From assembly GCA_041484135.1 (NCBI GenBank), contig JBGPHD010000001.1:1-64000 (forward strand): a stretch of 64,000 nucleotides of DNA. The letters run 5' to 3'. The translations under genes and the position numbers were made by a program. The notes beneath the pieces are model-generated. The model saw only the letters and a list, made by a program, of their open reading frames with translations. It ran no database searches and had not been told where the DNA came from. The first letter of the stretch is position 1; every line of letters begins with the position of its first letter. The DNA comes from JACORV01 sp041484135 (lineage in GTDB: Bacteria; Gemmatimonadota; Gemmatimonadetes; Gemmatimonadales; JACORV01). Shown piece after piece: positions 15,705 through 25,105 of this stretch.

Positions 15705-18674
15705 TCAGGCCTCCTCCTCGAACCGCGCGTCGTGCTCGCCCGAGGCCTGGAACGAGACGGCCGCGCGCACCCCGGCGCCCCACGCCGACACGTCCGCCTT
15801 GACTGCCTGCGCATCCACCAGCGTCTCCTTCGGCGGCGCGCGGAGCCACGGTGCGACCGTGATCCAGAGCGGCGGCCCGACGCGGCGCCGCACCCCGATA
15901 TCGAGCACGCCCTTCCGCCGCCGCAGCCGGAGGTCGTAGACCGTCTCGCCGCATCGCAGGCCACGGACGATGAGCGGATCCCAGGTGCCGGGGAGCTGCG
16001 GCGCGATGGTCATCCGTCCGCCCGGTGCATCGGGCCGCACCCCGAGCAGCCCTTCGACGAGCGGCGCCAGGACCATCGCCGCCGAGGCCGCCTGGTCCGG
16101 GCAGACCCCGGCGGCGCGTTCCGCGAGCCCGTTCAGCGCCTCATCGAAGACACCACCCTGCCGCGCGAAGGCGAGGCCCACGTTCGCGGCCAGGTGCCGG
16201 CCACCGGCCTCACCCCATCCGGCCCGGTACTCCGCGAGCGCCGACCAGCCGGTGACGAGCGGCCACACCGTCCCCGCGTAGGCGCCGGCGGGGTCGAAGT
16301 GCGGGTCGTCGGAGGGGAGGAGCCGCACGCCCCAGCCGGTCGTGAAGCGCGCGCCGGCGAGCGCGTCGAACCAGCCACGCGCGCGGACCGGGTTGGCGGC
16401 GCCGAGGAGCAACGGCAGGCTCGCCATCGCCGTCAGGGACCAGGACACCGATCCATCCCGCTGCCGGTCGAGCGCATAACGCCCATCCTGCTCGCGGAAG
16501 AGATCGCGCTCGATGGCTGTGCCGGCCCGGGCGGCGCGGGCCCAGCAGTCGGCGGCGAAGCGGGCCTTGCCGAGCACCTCGGCGGCGTGGGCCAGGTCCT
16601 CGAGCGCCGAGCGCCAGATGGCGGCCAGCGCGAGCGTGACGTCCGCGCCGCCCAGGGGCCCGGACTCGATCCACCCGTGCCCGACCCCGGCGTTCTCGAT
16701 GAGGCCGTCGCCGTCGGTGTCGGTGGACAGGCAGAAGGCGAAGGCGCGCTCGACGTGCGGCCAGATGGAGCCGACGAACTCCGCGTCGCCGGTCCACGCG
16801 AGGTAGCGGGCGACCAGCAGCAGGTAGAGGGGGGTGGCGTCCGCGGCGTCGTAGTGGAACTGGCCGGAGGTGCTCGCTTCGTGGAGCACCTTCCCGGTGA
16901 CGTCCTGCCGGTCGCCGAGGAAGCGGATCACCTGCCTGACGACGGAGTGCTCGCCCGCGGCGAGCAGCGCGAGCGCGGACCAGCAGGCGTCTCGCGTGAC
17001 GAACCACGCGTGGCCCGGCCGGCCGGCGCCCCACCCCGGCCGCGAGGACGCGTAGCCGGCGGCGAGCGACCGGCCCACGCCGGGCGCGTCCACCACGAAC
17101 GCGTCGAGGCGGCGCTTCGCCCACTCGACGGCGCGCCCCAGGTGGTCGTCCTCGGCCACGACCGAGAGCCGGGCCTCCCGCACCGTGGTGGCGCGCTGGG
17201 CGCGCTGCCGCACGAGACCCGCGACGCCGAGCCGCCGCACCGCGCGCAAGGACCGCTCGAACTCGGCGCGTGACGCGCCGCCGGCGATGGCGAGCCGGAA
17301 CGGGCCCCCGAGCGGGGCGGTCACGGTGCACTCGACCACCGGCACGCCCTCGACGTGGAGCGCCTTCATCTGGATCGCGGCGGGCCCGCCCGCGAAGAGC
17401 ACCGCCACCCCGTCGTCGCTCTCCGACTCCACCACGGCCACCAGGCCCTGCGCGCTGCGCCGGAACCGGAGGTTCCCGCCGCATCCCGCGGGAAAGGGCC
17501 AGGTCCGCCGAAGATCCAGCCGTAGCGTGATCTCCACGCCGGCGGCGGAGCGGCCCACTGACGCTCGGCCCTTGCGGGCCGCGTGGTACTCGACCAGCAC
17601 GATCGGGTGCTCGAGCGCGACGAACGTCGTCTCGCTGATCCGGTGGCGCGGCGTCTCCAGCGTGCGCACCGCGACATCGGGCGTCACGGTGATGCGGGTG
17701 CCGGTCGCGGGTTCCCCGTCCACCGCCACGTCCCACGCGGCGACGGCGCGGTGCGGGTGGATCCACACCTCGCGGATGCCGAGCCGGTCCCCGCCGACCA
17801 GCAGCGCACGGCGGCCGGCGAGGTCGAACCCCTCGTCCGCCTCGACCGCGCTCTCGAGCGCGATGGGGTCGGTGGCCGGGTCGGGGAGGGCGCCGTCGAG
17901 GTCGAGCGGCTCGGGCAGCACCAGCGCCTCCGAGGGCGCGGCGATCGTGCCCGGCTCCGGCCAGTAGGCGCGCTCGGTGCTCTCGGCGGCGCCGGCCGCG
18001 AGCGCGTTGCGCACCAGACGGCCCAGCTGGGCCCTGAGCCGCGGATCCTGGGCCGCGAAATGGACGAACGCGCCGACGCAGACCACGTGGCCGCGGCCCA
18101 GGGCGTACTCCCACGCGACGATGCGGTCCGCGTTCTGCAGCGCGAAGGCCCGCTCGACCGCCACGACGCGTCCTTCGGCGGGCCGGACCCCGCCCGCGTA
18201 GCAGGCCCACGTGTACGCCTCGCCCGCGGCCGGCGCCCAGGTGTAGGTCCCGTTATGCAGGCCGGCGACCAGCGGATGCGGACCGTAGGTCGCGAGGCCG
18301 CGGACGTGCGGATAGGCCTTGAGGGCGCGGAAGGCGCCCTGGTACCAGGGGTCGGCGTCGTCGTCCCAGCGGCCGTCGCCGATGTCGTTAGGCGGGGCGG
18401 ACTCGAGCCCCAGGGCCGTCACCAGCGCCGCGGCCCGGAGGGTGAGGAGGACCTGGTGCCCCGCCGCGGCGAAGGTGCGCAGCGGCTCGGCCGCGAGCTC
18501 GCCCAGGGGGACCGACGCGTGCACCCAGACCGCGTCCGACCGCGCCACCGCTGCGCCCAGCTCCCGCGGCTCGTACCGCCTGGCCTCGAGCCCCTCCTCG
18601 CCCTGGAGCCACGACCAGGCCGCGGCCTCTTCGGCGGGGCCGTTCCGGGCGATGAACGCGACCCGCAACGTCAC
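15705..18674 (-). CDS. Large cytoplasmic glycoside hydrolase, debranching-enzyme-like
   Basis: Protein of 989 residues. The first ~210 residues resemble a class-I glutamine-amidotransferase-like fold (VAFIARNGP, then ATYGPHPLVAGLHNGTYTW), the middle is beta-rich, and the last ~430 residues have the helical repeat pattern of an (alpha/alpha)6 barrel: PGHAWFVTRDACWSALAL, FHYDAADATPLYLLLVARY, DTDGDGLIENAGVGHGW, YAGTVWPLVTGW. This arrangement is like amylo-alpha-1,6-glucosidase/GH15-type enzymes. No signal peptide is present. GTG at 18674 overlaps the upstream hydrolase stop (GTGA), so the two proteins are likely made in equal amounts and may act on the same intracellular glycan. Substrate unknown. 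Confidence 0.75.
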   Translation of the reverse strand: MTLRVAFIARNGPAEEAAAWSWLQGEEGLEARRYEPRELGAAVARSDAVWVHASVPLGELAAEPLRTFAAAGHQVLLTLRAAALVTALGLESAPPNDIGDGRWDDDADPWYQGAFRALKAYPHVRGLATYGPHPLVAGLHNGTYTWAPAAGEAYTWACYAGGVRPAEGRVVAVERAFALQNADRIVAWEYALGRGHVVCVGAFVHFAAQDPRLRAQLGRLVRNALAAGAAESTERAYWPEPGTIAAPSEALVLPEPLDLDGALPDPATDPIALESAVEADEGFDLAGRRALLVGGDRLGIREVWIHPHRAVAAWDVAVDGEPATGTRITVTPDVAVRTLETPRHRISETTFVALEHPIVLVEYHAARKGRASVGRSAAGVEITLRLDLRRTWPFPAGCGGNLRFRRSAQGLVAVVESESDDGVAVLFAGGPAAIQMKALHVEGVPVVECTVTAPLGGPFRLAIAGGASRAEFERSLRAVRRLGVAGLVRQRAQRATTVREARLSVVAEDDHLGRAVEWAKRRLDAFVVDAPGVGRSLAAGYASSRPGWGAGRPGHAWFVTRDACWSALALLAAGEHSVVRQVIRFLGDRQDVTGKVLHEASTSGQFHYDAADATPLYLLLVARYLAWTGDAEFVGSIWPHVERAFAFCLSTDTDGDGLIENAGVGHGWIESGPLGGADVTLALAAIWRSALEDLAHAAEVLGKARFAADCWARAARAGTAIERDLFREQDGRYALDRQRDGSVSWSLTAMASLPLLLGAANPVRARGWFDALAGARFTTGWGVRLLPSDDPHFDPAGAYAGTVWPLVTGWSALAEYRAGWGEAGGRHLAANVGLAFARQGGVFDEALNGLAERAAGVCPDQAASAAMVLAPLVEGLLGVRPDAPGGRMTIAPQLPGTWDPLIVRGLRCGETVYDLRLRRRKGVLDIGVRRRVGPPLWITVAPWLRAPPKETLVDAQAVKADVSAWGAGVRAAVSFQASGEHDARFEEEA

Positions 18675-20896
18675 AACCGCACCTCGATGGGTTCGTCCAT
18701 GCGCCCGCGCGCGGCCTCGTTCCCGTTCACGCGCACCAGCAACCGGTCCGCCTCGCGGATGACGTCCACCACGGCCCCCTGCATCGGCAGCCCCAGCGCC
18801 TCGAAACCGTCCAGCGGCAGCGGCATGGGATCCACCACGCACCGGCCCTCGGCGGCGGGCCTGAGCCCGATCACGTACGACACGACGAGGTCGTTCACCC
18901 ACGAGTGCTGATGATCGTCGATGCCGCGGTACGCGGACGGCCGGCCCGTCACCGGATGGTAGTGCTCGAAACCGTTGGGCCGCGCCATGTCCCCGTCCCA
19001 GAACATCATCCGCACGAACTTGCTCAGGAACTCCGCCAGGTGCGCGCGCAGCGCCGGCAGGTGCTCCCGCGCGACCCGCGCGATCGCCTCGGCGATGTGG
19101 CTGTTCGTCATCGGCCAGACGCGCCCGTTCCCCGGGGCGTCGTGCCGCCTGCCCTTCCACGCCCCGCCCGCGTCGTACAGCGGATCGGTGCCGCTGGTCG
19201 ACGGCACCGGGAACGGCTTCCAGAACTGCCGGGGGTCGAAGAGGTGCTGCACGAACCCCGCGAGGTAGTCGGGCATGATGAGATCCGTGGCGTACGGAAG
19301 GAACGCGACCGCCGAGCGCGCCGCCGTCCGCCGCCCGGTGGCGGCGTTGACGTCGCTGAACATCCCGGCCCTCGCGTCCCACATCTTCTTGCGGACCGCC
19401 GTCGCCACCAGCTCGGCGTGGGCCCGCCAGCGCTCGCCGTCGAGCCCCGCCCGCGGCGCGAGCCGCGCCAGGACGCGGAAGAGCCGGTACGCGTAGGTGG
19501 TCGCGTCCACGCCCTTGAGCCGCAGGCGCCCCTCGCCGGCGCCGCGGTCGGCGTCCGGGTCCACGGCCAGGAAGCGGGAGCCCGCCGCCTGCCCCGTCTC
19601 GTCACGGTCCACCACGTCGGTGAGCCCGGAGCCCTCGCGATCGCACGCGGACCGGAGCCACTCCGCATAACGCTCGAGCACCGGCACCGCCTCGCGCAGG
19701 AACGCGTCGCTGGGATGCACCGCGTCGAGCGCGAGGAGCGCACCGCCCCAGTCCGCGTGACAGGCGTCCGTCCCCTCCAGCGGGCCGGCGTGGACGCTGG
19801 CCGGGAGCGATCCGTCGGGACGCTGATGCGCCAGGAAGGTGCGCAGCACGCCGCGCGCCCACTCGGGGTCGCGCGACCAGCGGAGCTCGCGCACGTGGGC
19901 CGGCGCGCTGTACGCGTGGGCCTGGTGGCGATCGGCGATCCCCTCGGCCACCGTCGGCGCCAGGTAGTGACCCCATCCCGGCGCGATGCCGTTCAGGCGC
20001 AGGCCGTACCATCGGTACGCCCAGTAGCGCTCGAAGTACGGGTCCGAGCAGCGGAATCGCGGCACGCTCTCGAAGTACTCCTGCCAGGAGGCCTTGCTGG
20101 CCGCGGCGAACGAGGACGCCTTGCGCGGCGGGCCCGGGTCGGCCCGCGGGGCCGACGAGGCGAGGGCCGGCTCGACCCGCAGCGCCACCGCGAGGCGCGC
20201 CGCGCCGCCCGGCGGGATCTCGATGGCGCGATGCACCCCGAGGTACGCCAGCCCGCCCGGCCCGCCGCCGTCGAGCGCGGCCTTGCTGGCCAGCCCGCCG
20301 CGGGTGGGATCCCAGCGATCCCAGAACGGCGTGTACCGGAACCGCGGGTGGTCGGCCGTGGCGTCGGAGCGGATCGCGCCCCAGCTGTCGGTGCCGCGCG
20401 CCAGCGCGAGCTGGAGACGCGCCGTGAGCGCGTGCCCGTCCCGGTCCCTGAGGACCCGCGGCCACTCCAGCTCCGCGCCCGTCCATACCACGTCGGCGCC
20501 GGTGAGCTCCGCGCCGGGCGCGGTCGTCCACGCGACGGCGTGCACCGTCATCGGGATGACGCCGAGGTTCACGAGCTGCCACTCGCTGCCGAGGACGAAG
20601 CCCGGCAGGACCATGCGCGTCTCGATCACGTCGAGACCCGCGCTGCTCTTGTAGGGCACCTCGAGCGCCGCCGGCGTCCAGCGCCGCGTGCCCGGCTGCA
20701 GGACGATCTCCCGGCCCGCCTCGTCCACAAAGCCCACGGTGAAGAGCGGGGCCAGCGGATACTCGAACAGGTGCGCCTCGTCCCAGAATCCCGGCGCGTC
20801 GAGCCAGACCGGGAAGGGCGGCGCCCAGATGAGCCCCTCCCCCGCCGACAGGTACCACTTGTCCCCGCGCGCCAGCAGCTCGAGCGGGTCGCTCAC
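18671..20896 (-). CDS. Cytoplasmic (alpha/alpha)6-barrel glycoside hydrolase (MGH1/GH63-like)
   Basis: Protein of 741 residues. An N-terminal beta-sandwich-like region (about 1-250) is followed by a helical barrel with TVAEGIADRHQAHAY, DACHADWGGALLALDAV, GRVWPMTNSHIAEAIARV and HSWVNDLVVSYVIGLRP, patterns seen in MGH1/GH63/trehalase-like enzymes. GTG at 20896 was selected because the protein-like sequence begins there and the kinase stop is 25 bases upstream. There is no export signal. It forms a coupled pair with the 989-residue hydrolase. Both lie downstream of a Ser/Thr kinase, hinting at regulated carbohydrate use. Confidence 0.75.
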   Translation of the reverse strand: MSDPLELLARGDKWYLSAGEGLIWAPPFPVWLDAPGFWDEAHLFEYPLAPLFTVGFVDEAGREIVLQPGTRRWTPAALEVPYKSSAGLDVIETRMVLPGFVLGSEWQLVNLGVIPMTVHAVAWTTAPGAELTGADVVWTGAELEWPRVLRDRDGHALTARLQLALARGTDSWGAIRSDATADHPRFRYTPFWDRWDPTRGGLASKAALDGGGPGGLAYLGVHRAIEIPPGGAARLAVALRVEPALASSAPRADPGPPRKASSFAAASKASWQEYFESVPRFRCSDPYFERYWAYRWYGLRLNGIAPGWGHYLAPTVAEGIADRHQAHAYSAPAHVRELRWSRDPEWARGVLRTFLAHQRPDGSLPASVHAGPLEGTDACHADWGGALLALDAVHPSDAFLREAVPVLERYAEWLRSACDREGSGLTDVVDRDETGQAAGSRFLAVDPDADRGAGEGRLRLKGVDATTYAYRLFRVLARLAPRAGLDGERWRAHAELVATAVRKKMWDARAGMFSDVNAATGRRTAARSAVAFLPYATDLIMPDYLAGFVQHLFDPRQFWKPFPVPSTSGTDPLYDAGGAWKGRRHDAPGNGRVWPMTNSHIAEAIARVAREHLPALRAHLAEFLSKFVRMMFWDGDMARPNGFEHYHPVTGRPSAYRGIDDHQHSWVNDLVVSYVIGLRPAAEGRCVVDPMPLPLDGFEALGLPMQGAVVDVIREADRLLVRVNGNEAARGRMDEPIEVRL

Positions 20897-20921
20897 CGCG
20901 GGGCTCCGTCGCGCGCCGGAC

Positions 20922-23900
20922 TCACGGCCGCACGCCGAGCGCGACCAGGGCCGAGCGCGCCGAGTCGCGGACCGCCGTCCACGGGGGCTCCGCGTAGAAG
21001 AGGAGATCCTGCGCCCGGCGGAAGTAGCGCGTCGCGCCCTCGGTGTCACCGTGCGCGGCGAGGAGTCTCCCGTGCAGCAGCCACGCGGGTCCGCGCACGA
21101 CCTGGTCCGCGAACGCGGCGAGGAAGTCCTGCGCTTCGAGGAGCGCAAAAGCGCCGGCCGTGTCCGCCGCGGCCAGCCTGAGCCGCGTCAGGCGGAAGCG
21201 CGGGATCGTCTGCGCGAAGAGCAGCGTGAACGGCGCGCGCGCGGGATCCAGGGCATTGAGGCCCGCCGCGTACGCCGCCTTGGCCCGCGCGGTGTCCCCT
21301 TCCGCCTCCGCGATCCTCCCCGCCAGCGCCGAGCGCAGGCCGCCCACGGCGGGCGGGCCCGTGCGCGCGAGACCCTCGAGCGCGTTGAGCTGCGCGCGCG
21401 CCGCCGCGATGTCGCCCCGCTCGACGGCCACCGCGCCCGCGAGCCAGAGATCGGCGGCGCGCTCCTTGGCGTCGGCGGGCGGGGCCGACAGCCGGGTGCG
21501 GACCGCGCGCGATGCCGCGTCCGCCGTTCCATACCCGAGCAGGAACGCCCAGGAGTGCACCGGCTGCAGCTCCGCTTCGCCGGGCTGCGCGGTCGTGTGC
21601 CCGGCGAGCCGCTGCTCGGCATCCCGCCAGCGCCCCTGGGACAGCAGCGCAGCCACCAGGAAGCGCGCGCCTTCGCTGCGCACCCTGGGGTCGCGGCCCC
21701 TGCGGGTCATCTCCTCGAGCGCGAGCTGCGCGCTGGCCAGATCGGCGCGGTCGCGCGCCGTCTGCGCGCCGGAGATCGCGCCGAACTCGAGCACCCTGTC
21801 GGCGAAGGTGCCCACCCGCGCCAGCATCGCGCGCTTCTCGCCCGTGGTGCCGAACAGCACGACCCGCCCGATCGCCAAGGTGCGGCCGATGGGCGACGTC
21901 GAGTCCGCGGCCAGGTAGCGGCGGATGTGTTCTTCCGCGTCGGTCCGTCGGTCGAGCCAGAGGTCGAGCGAGACGAGGTGCATCACCGCCGGCGCCGCGT
22001 CGGGCCACAGCTCCAGCGCGCGGTTGAACGCCGAGACGGCGGAGTCCGGTGGCAGGCCCGCCTGCGCGCCGAAGTGGTAGCGGACCTCGCCGAGGGCGAA
22101 CCAGCCGTCGAGGAACGTGGAGTCCTCCGCCACGATGCGGCGCAGCTGGTCTTCGGCCTCCGCCACGCGGCCGCTGTCGAAGAGCATGAGGTAGGCGGCG
22201 ATGAGCCGGCCCTCGAGGGACCCCACCCGCGGGAGGACGCCCTTCACCCCGCGCACCGCCTCGCGCACCCGGTCCTCCGTCGGCTCCTGCTGGAGGTCCG
22301 CCAGGAATCGCTTGTACCGGGCCGGTGCGAAGGTGGAGTCGAGCGCCAGGACGCGGTCGTACTCGCGCACCGCCGCCGCGTAGTCCGCGCGGCGGAAGGC
22401 GTCGTCGGCGGCGTCGAAGGCGCGCACCGCTTCCAGCGACGCGGGCGCCTGGCTGGCGCCGCCGGCGAGGCCGAGTTCGCGTCCCGCGCGGCCCTGCGTC
22501 AGGCGCAGCACCACGGAGTCGGCGACCGCGAGGTCGAGCCCGGGCGCGACGAGGCGGCCCAGGTCGAGGGCGTGCCCGGTCGCCACTTCCACCAGCCGGA
22601 GCTGGACCTCCCGGCCGGCGCCGGACCGGCCGACGAAGCCGTGCAGGATCCACGACGCGCCGGCCCGCCGTGCCGCCGCGCGCACCTCCGCCGACGCGGG
22701 GTCGCCGCCCGGCGGCGCGAAGACCCGCGGATCGGCGACCCGCACCGCGGTGAAGCCGCCTAACTGATACCGGAGCAGCGGGAGGAGCGAGTCCGCCGCC
22801 GCCGTGTCGCCATCGAAGCGCATGATGGCGATGCCGTGCGTGGCCGGCCCCGCCGCCGCCGGGGTCGGCCCGGCGCGACCCTTGGCGAGCACGCCCATCC
22901 GGATGGCCGCCGCCACCACCACCCCGGCCGCCGCGACGCCCCACCAGAGCCGGTGCCGCCAGGGCACGCCCCCGGCCGCCGATCGGGCCGCGAACGGCTC
23001 CAGCGCCGCGAGCAGCGCGTCCACGCTCGGCCAGCGGTCCTCGCGCCGCGGCGCGACCGCGCGCGCCACCACTTCCGCGAGCCCGTCAGGCAGGTCCGGC
23101 CGCAGGCGGCGGGTCGCGCGCCGCGCCTCCGACGTCGCGATGGGCCAGCCGCCGGAGTCCTGGTCCTCGAGCCGCTTCCCCGTCAGCATCTCGAACGCCA
23201 CCACGCCCAGCGCGTACACGTCGACCCGCCCGTCCACGTCGGACGTGCCGGCCGCCTGCTCGGGCGCCATGTAGCCCGGCGTCCCGATCGCCACGCCCGA
23301 ATGCGTCATCCGCTCGGCCGCCGCGGCCCGCGAGATGCCGAAGTCGGCCACCAGCGCGCGGCCGCCCTCACGCTCGAGCAGGATGTTCTGCGGCTTGATG
23401 TCGCGGTGCACCACGCCCTGCCGGTGCGCGTAGGCGAGCGCGCTCCCCACCTCGCGCATCACGCGCAGCGCCTCGGCCACCGGGAGCGCCCCCGCCTTGA
23501 TGCGCTCGGCGAGCGATTCACCCTCGACGTAGGCCATGGCGAAGTAGGGAGTGCCCATGTCGCCCCCGGCGCCGTACACCGGGACGATGTGCGGATGCGA
23601 GAGCCGCGCCGCCGTCTCGGCTTCGCGCCGGAACCGCTCGACGCTCGCCGGACGCATCGCATCGAGGGCGGGCAGCACCTTCAGCGCGGCGAGCCGGCCC
23701 AGCTTGCGGTCACGGCCGAGGAAGACCCACCCCATCCCGCCGCGGCCGATCTCGCTCACCACCTCGTACTCGGCCCGCGCCGCATCGGCCAGGCGTGCGC
23801 GCACCGTGTCGCGCGCCTCCCGCTCGTCGGTCCCGGTGAGCGACGCGGCGACGGGCGCCCCGCATGCCGGGCACGTGCCGGCCCACGGCGTGAGGGACGC

Positions 23901-23930
23901 GCCGCATCGCGTGCAGTTGGTGGTCGTCAT
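20922..23930 (-). CDS. Membrane Ser/Thr protein kinase with TPR-like sensor region
   Basis: Hanks-type kinase of 1002 residues. An N-terminal zinc ribbon (CTRCG...CPACG, residues 6-22) precedes the kinase: glycine loop GRGGMGWVFLG, catalytic VVHRDIKPQNILL, VADFGISRA and the PGYMAPEQ activation segment. A membrane helix (about 325-345) leads to an extracytoplasmic part with a TolB/FlgO-like segment (about 370-470) and a long series of TPR-like helices (for example AAVREYDRVLALDSTFAPARY). It could sense envelope or carbohydrate state. It is first of a possible unit with the two hydrolases, and has its own predicted promoter. Partner proteins are unknown. Confidence 0.9.
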   Translation of the reverse strand: MTTTNCTRCGASLTPWAGTCPACGAPVAASLTGTDEREARDTVRARLADAARAEYEVVSEIGRGGMGWVFLGRDRKLGRLAALKVLPALDAMRPASVERFRREAETAARLSHPHIVPVYGAGGDMGTPYFAMAYVEGESLAERIKAGALPVAEALRVMREVGSALAYAHRQGVVHRDIKPQNILLEREGGRALVADFGISRAAAAERMTHSGVAIGTPGYMAPEQAAGTSDVDGRVDVYALGVVAFEMLTGKRLEDQDSGGWPIATSEARRATRRLRPDLPDGLAEVVARAVAPRREDRWPSVDALLAALEPFAARSAAGGVPWRHRLWWGVAAAGVVVAAAIRMGVLAKGRAGPTPAAAGPATHGIAIMRFDGDTAAADSLLPLLRYQLGGFTAVRVADPRVFAPPGGDPASAEVRAAARRAGASWILHGFVGRSGAGREVQLRLVEVATGHALDLGRLVAPGLDLAVADSVVLRLTQGRAGRELGLAGGASQAPASLEAVRAFDAADDAFRRADYAAAVREYDRVLALDSTFAPARYKRFLADLQQEPTEDRVREAVRGVKGVLPRVGSLEGRLIAAYLMLFDSGRVAEAEDQLRRIVAEDSTFLDGWFALGEVRYHFGAQAGLPPDSAVSAFNRALELWPDAAPAVMHLVSLDLWLDRRTDAEEHIRRYLAADSTSPIGRTLAIGRVVLFGTTGEKRAMLARVGTFADRVLEFGAISGAQTARDRADLASAQLALEEMTRRGRDPRVRSEGARFLVAALLSQGRWRDAEQRLAGHTTAQPGEAELQPVHSWAFLLGYGTADAASRAVRTRLSAPPADAKERAADLWLAGAVAVERGDIAAARAQLNALEGLARTGPPAVGGLRSALAGRIAEAEGDTARAKAAYAAGLNALDPARAPFTLLFAQTIPRFRLTRLRLAAADTAGAFALLEAQDFLAAFADQVVRGPAWLLHGRLLAAHGDTEGATRYFRRAQDLLFYAEPPWTAVRDSARSALVALGVRP

Positions 23931-23939
23931 CAGCCTAGA

Positions 23940-23968
23940 GATTTACGACAGGAAAGCTGGTGCAGCCA
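23940..23968 (-). promoter_or_regulatory. Predicted promoter of the Ser/Thr kinase-hydrolase unit
   Basis: TGGCTG (23968-23963), 17-base spacer, TAAATC (23945-23940) on this strand. Nine bases separate the -10 from the ATG at 23930. The -35 differs by one base from the TTGCTG boxes at 10095 and 26256. Confidence 0.35.
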
Positions 23969-23983
23969 GTCGCATTGCCCGCC

Positions 23984-25105
23984 CTAGGGCACGAAGATGC
24001 GGCGGATGACGTGATGGCCGGCATCGGCGGCGTAGAGGAATCCCTGGGCCTGGGCCAGCCCGGCCGGCACCGACGTGGTGGTGAGCCCCGCCTCCAGGAG
24101 GTCGGGCCCGATCACCGAGTCGCCGTTCCCCATGAAGGTGCTGATCCGTCCCGACGCGAGCTGGATGGCCCGTACGCGGCGGTTCTCGCGATCGGCCACG
24201 AGCAGGACCTGGCCCACCAGCACGATGCGGACCGGTTGGTTGAACTGGCCCGACAGCGCCGGCCCGCCGTCGCCCCCGAAGGCCGCCAGCCCGCTCCCGG
24301 CCACGGTGGAGATGCGGCCGTCGGCGGCGACGTGCCGGATCACCTGGTTCCCGGTGTCGGCGACGTACAGCTCGCCGTTGACCACCGCGACGCCGCGCGG
24401 CGCGAAGAGCCGCGCGCTCACGGCCGCGCCGCCGTCGCCGCTGTATCCGCCTTCGCCGCGCCCCACCGCGGGCCGTACCGTGAATTCCCCGGTCGCCCCG
24501 TCCCGCGCGATCGACACGATCCGGTGGTTGGCGACCTCCGCCACGTAGACCGTTCCGTCCGTTCCCACCGCGATGTCGTCGGGCTCGCTCGTCGGCGCGG
24601 TGCGGGCCACGGCGCCGGAATCCGCGAGGCCGCGCACGCCGGTCCCGAAGAAGGGCCGCGCCGAATCCGCCAGGAGGTCGATCAACCACACCGCGTGTTC
24701 CCGCGAGTCCACGACGAGCAGCGAATCGCCGCTGGGGAAGGCGGCGATGGCGCTGGGCAGCTGGAAGCAGAGAGCGCGCGCGGGGACGGGGGCGAGCACG
24801 GTCTGGAGGCAGCCCGCCTCCCCGGCCACGATGCGCTCGGTCCCGGTCGCCGTCACGACGCGCACCACGCGGTTGCCGGTGTCCGCGATGTACAGCGTTC
24901 CCCCCGGCAGCGCGGCGATGCCCGACGGATCGGCGAGCGCCTCGCTGCGCGCGTCCCCCTCCGCGGCGCCGAGTCCGGACTCGCCCGGCACGCCCGCGAC
25001 GACGCGCGCGAGGCCCGGCTGGTCCCCCACCACGATCTCGGTGGGACCGCAGGCCGGCAGCAGCGCCGCGAGCGCCAGGGCTACGGCGAGAGGTCGACGG
25101 TCCAT
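23984..25105 (-). CDS. NHL-repeat beta-propeller lipoprotein
   Basis: Predicted lipoprotein of 373 residues. ATG at 25105 opens a signal peptide with lipobox LLPAC (Cys19). The rest is built from NHL blades, each with the LYIADTGNRVVRV-type consensus (also LYVADTGNQVIRHV, LLVADRENRRVRAI, LYAADAGHHVIRRI), about five to six blades. NHL propellers bind proteins or glycans rather than catalyse. Its start overlaps the preceding PD40 gene by 25 bases, so it is part of that transcription unit. Four blades contain the GGDGGPA/GDGGAAVSA loop common in such proteins. Confidence 0.85.
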   Translation of the reverse strand: MDRRPLAVALALAALLPACGPTEIVVGDQPGLARVVAGVPGESGLGAAEGDARSEALADPSGIAALPGGTLYIADTGNRVVRVVTATGTERIVAGEAGCLQTVLAPVPARALCFQLPSAIAAFPSGDSLLVVDSREHAVWLIDLLADSARPFFGTGVRGLADSGAVARTAPTSEPDDIAVGTDGTVYVAEVANHRIVSIARDGATGEFTVRPAVGRGEGGYSGDGGAAVSARLFAPRGVAVVNGELYVADTGNQVIRHVAADGRISTVAGSGLAAFGGDGGPALSGQFNQPVRIVLVGQVLLVADRENRRVRAIQLASGRISTFMGNGDSVIGPDLLEAGLTTTSVPAGLAQAQGFLYAADAGHHVIRRIFVP

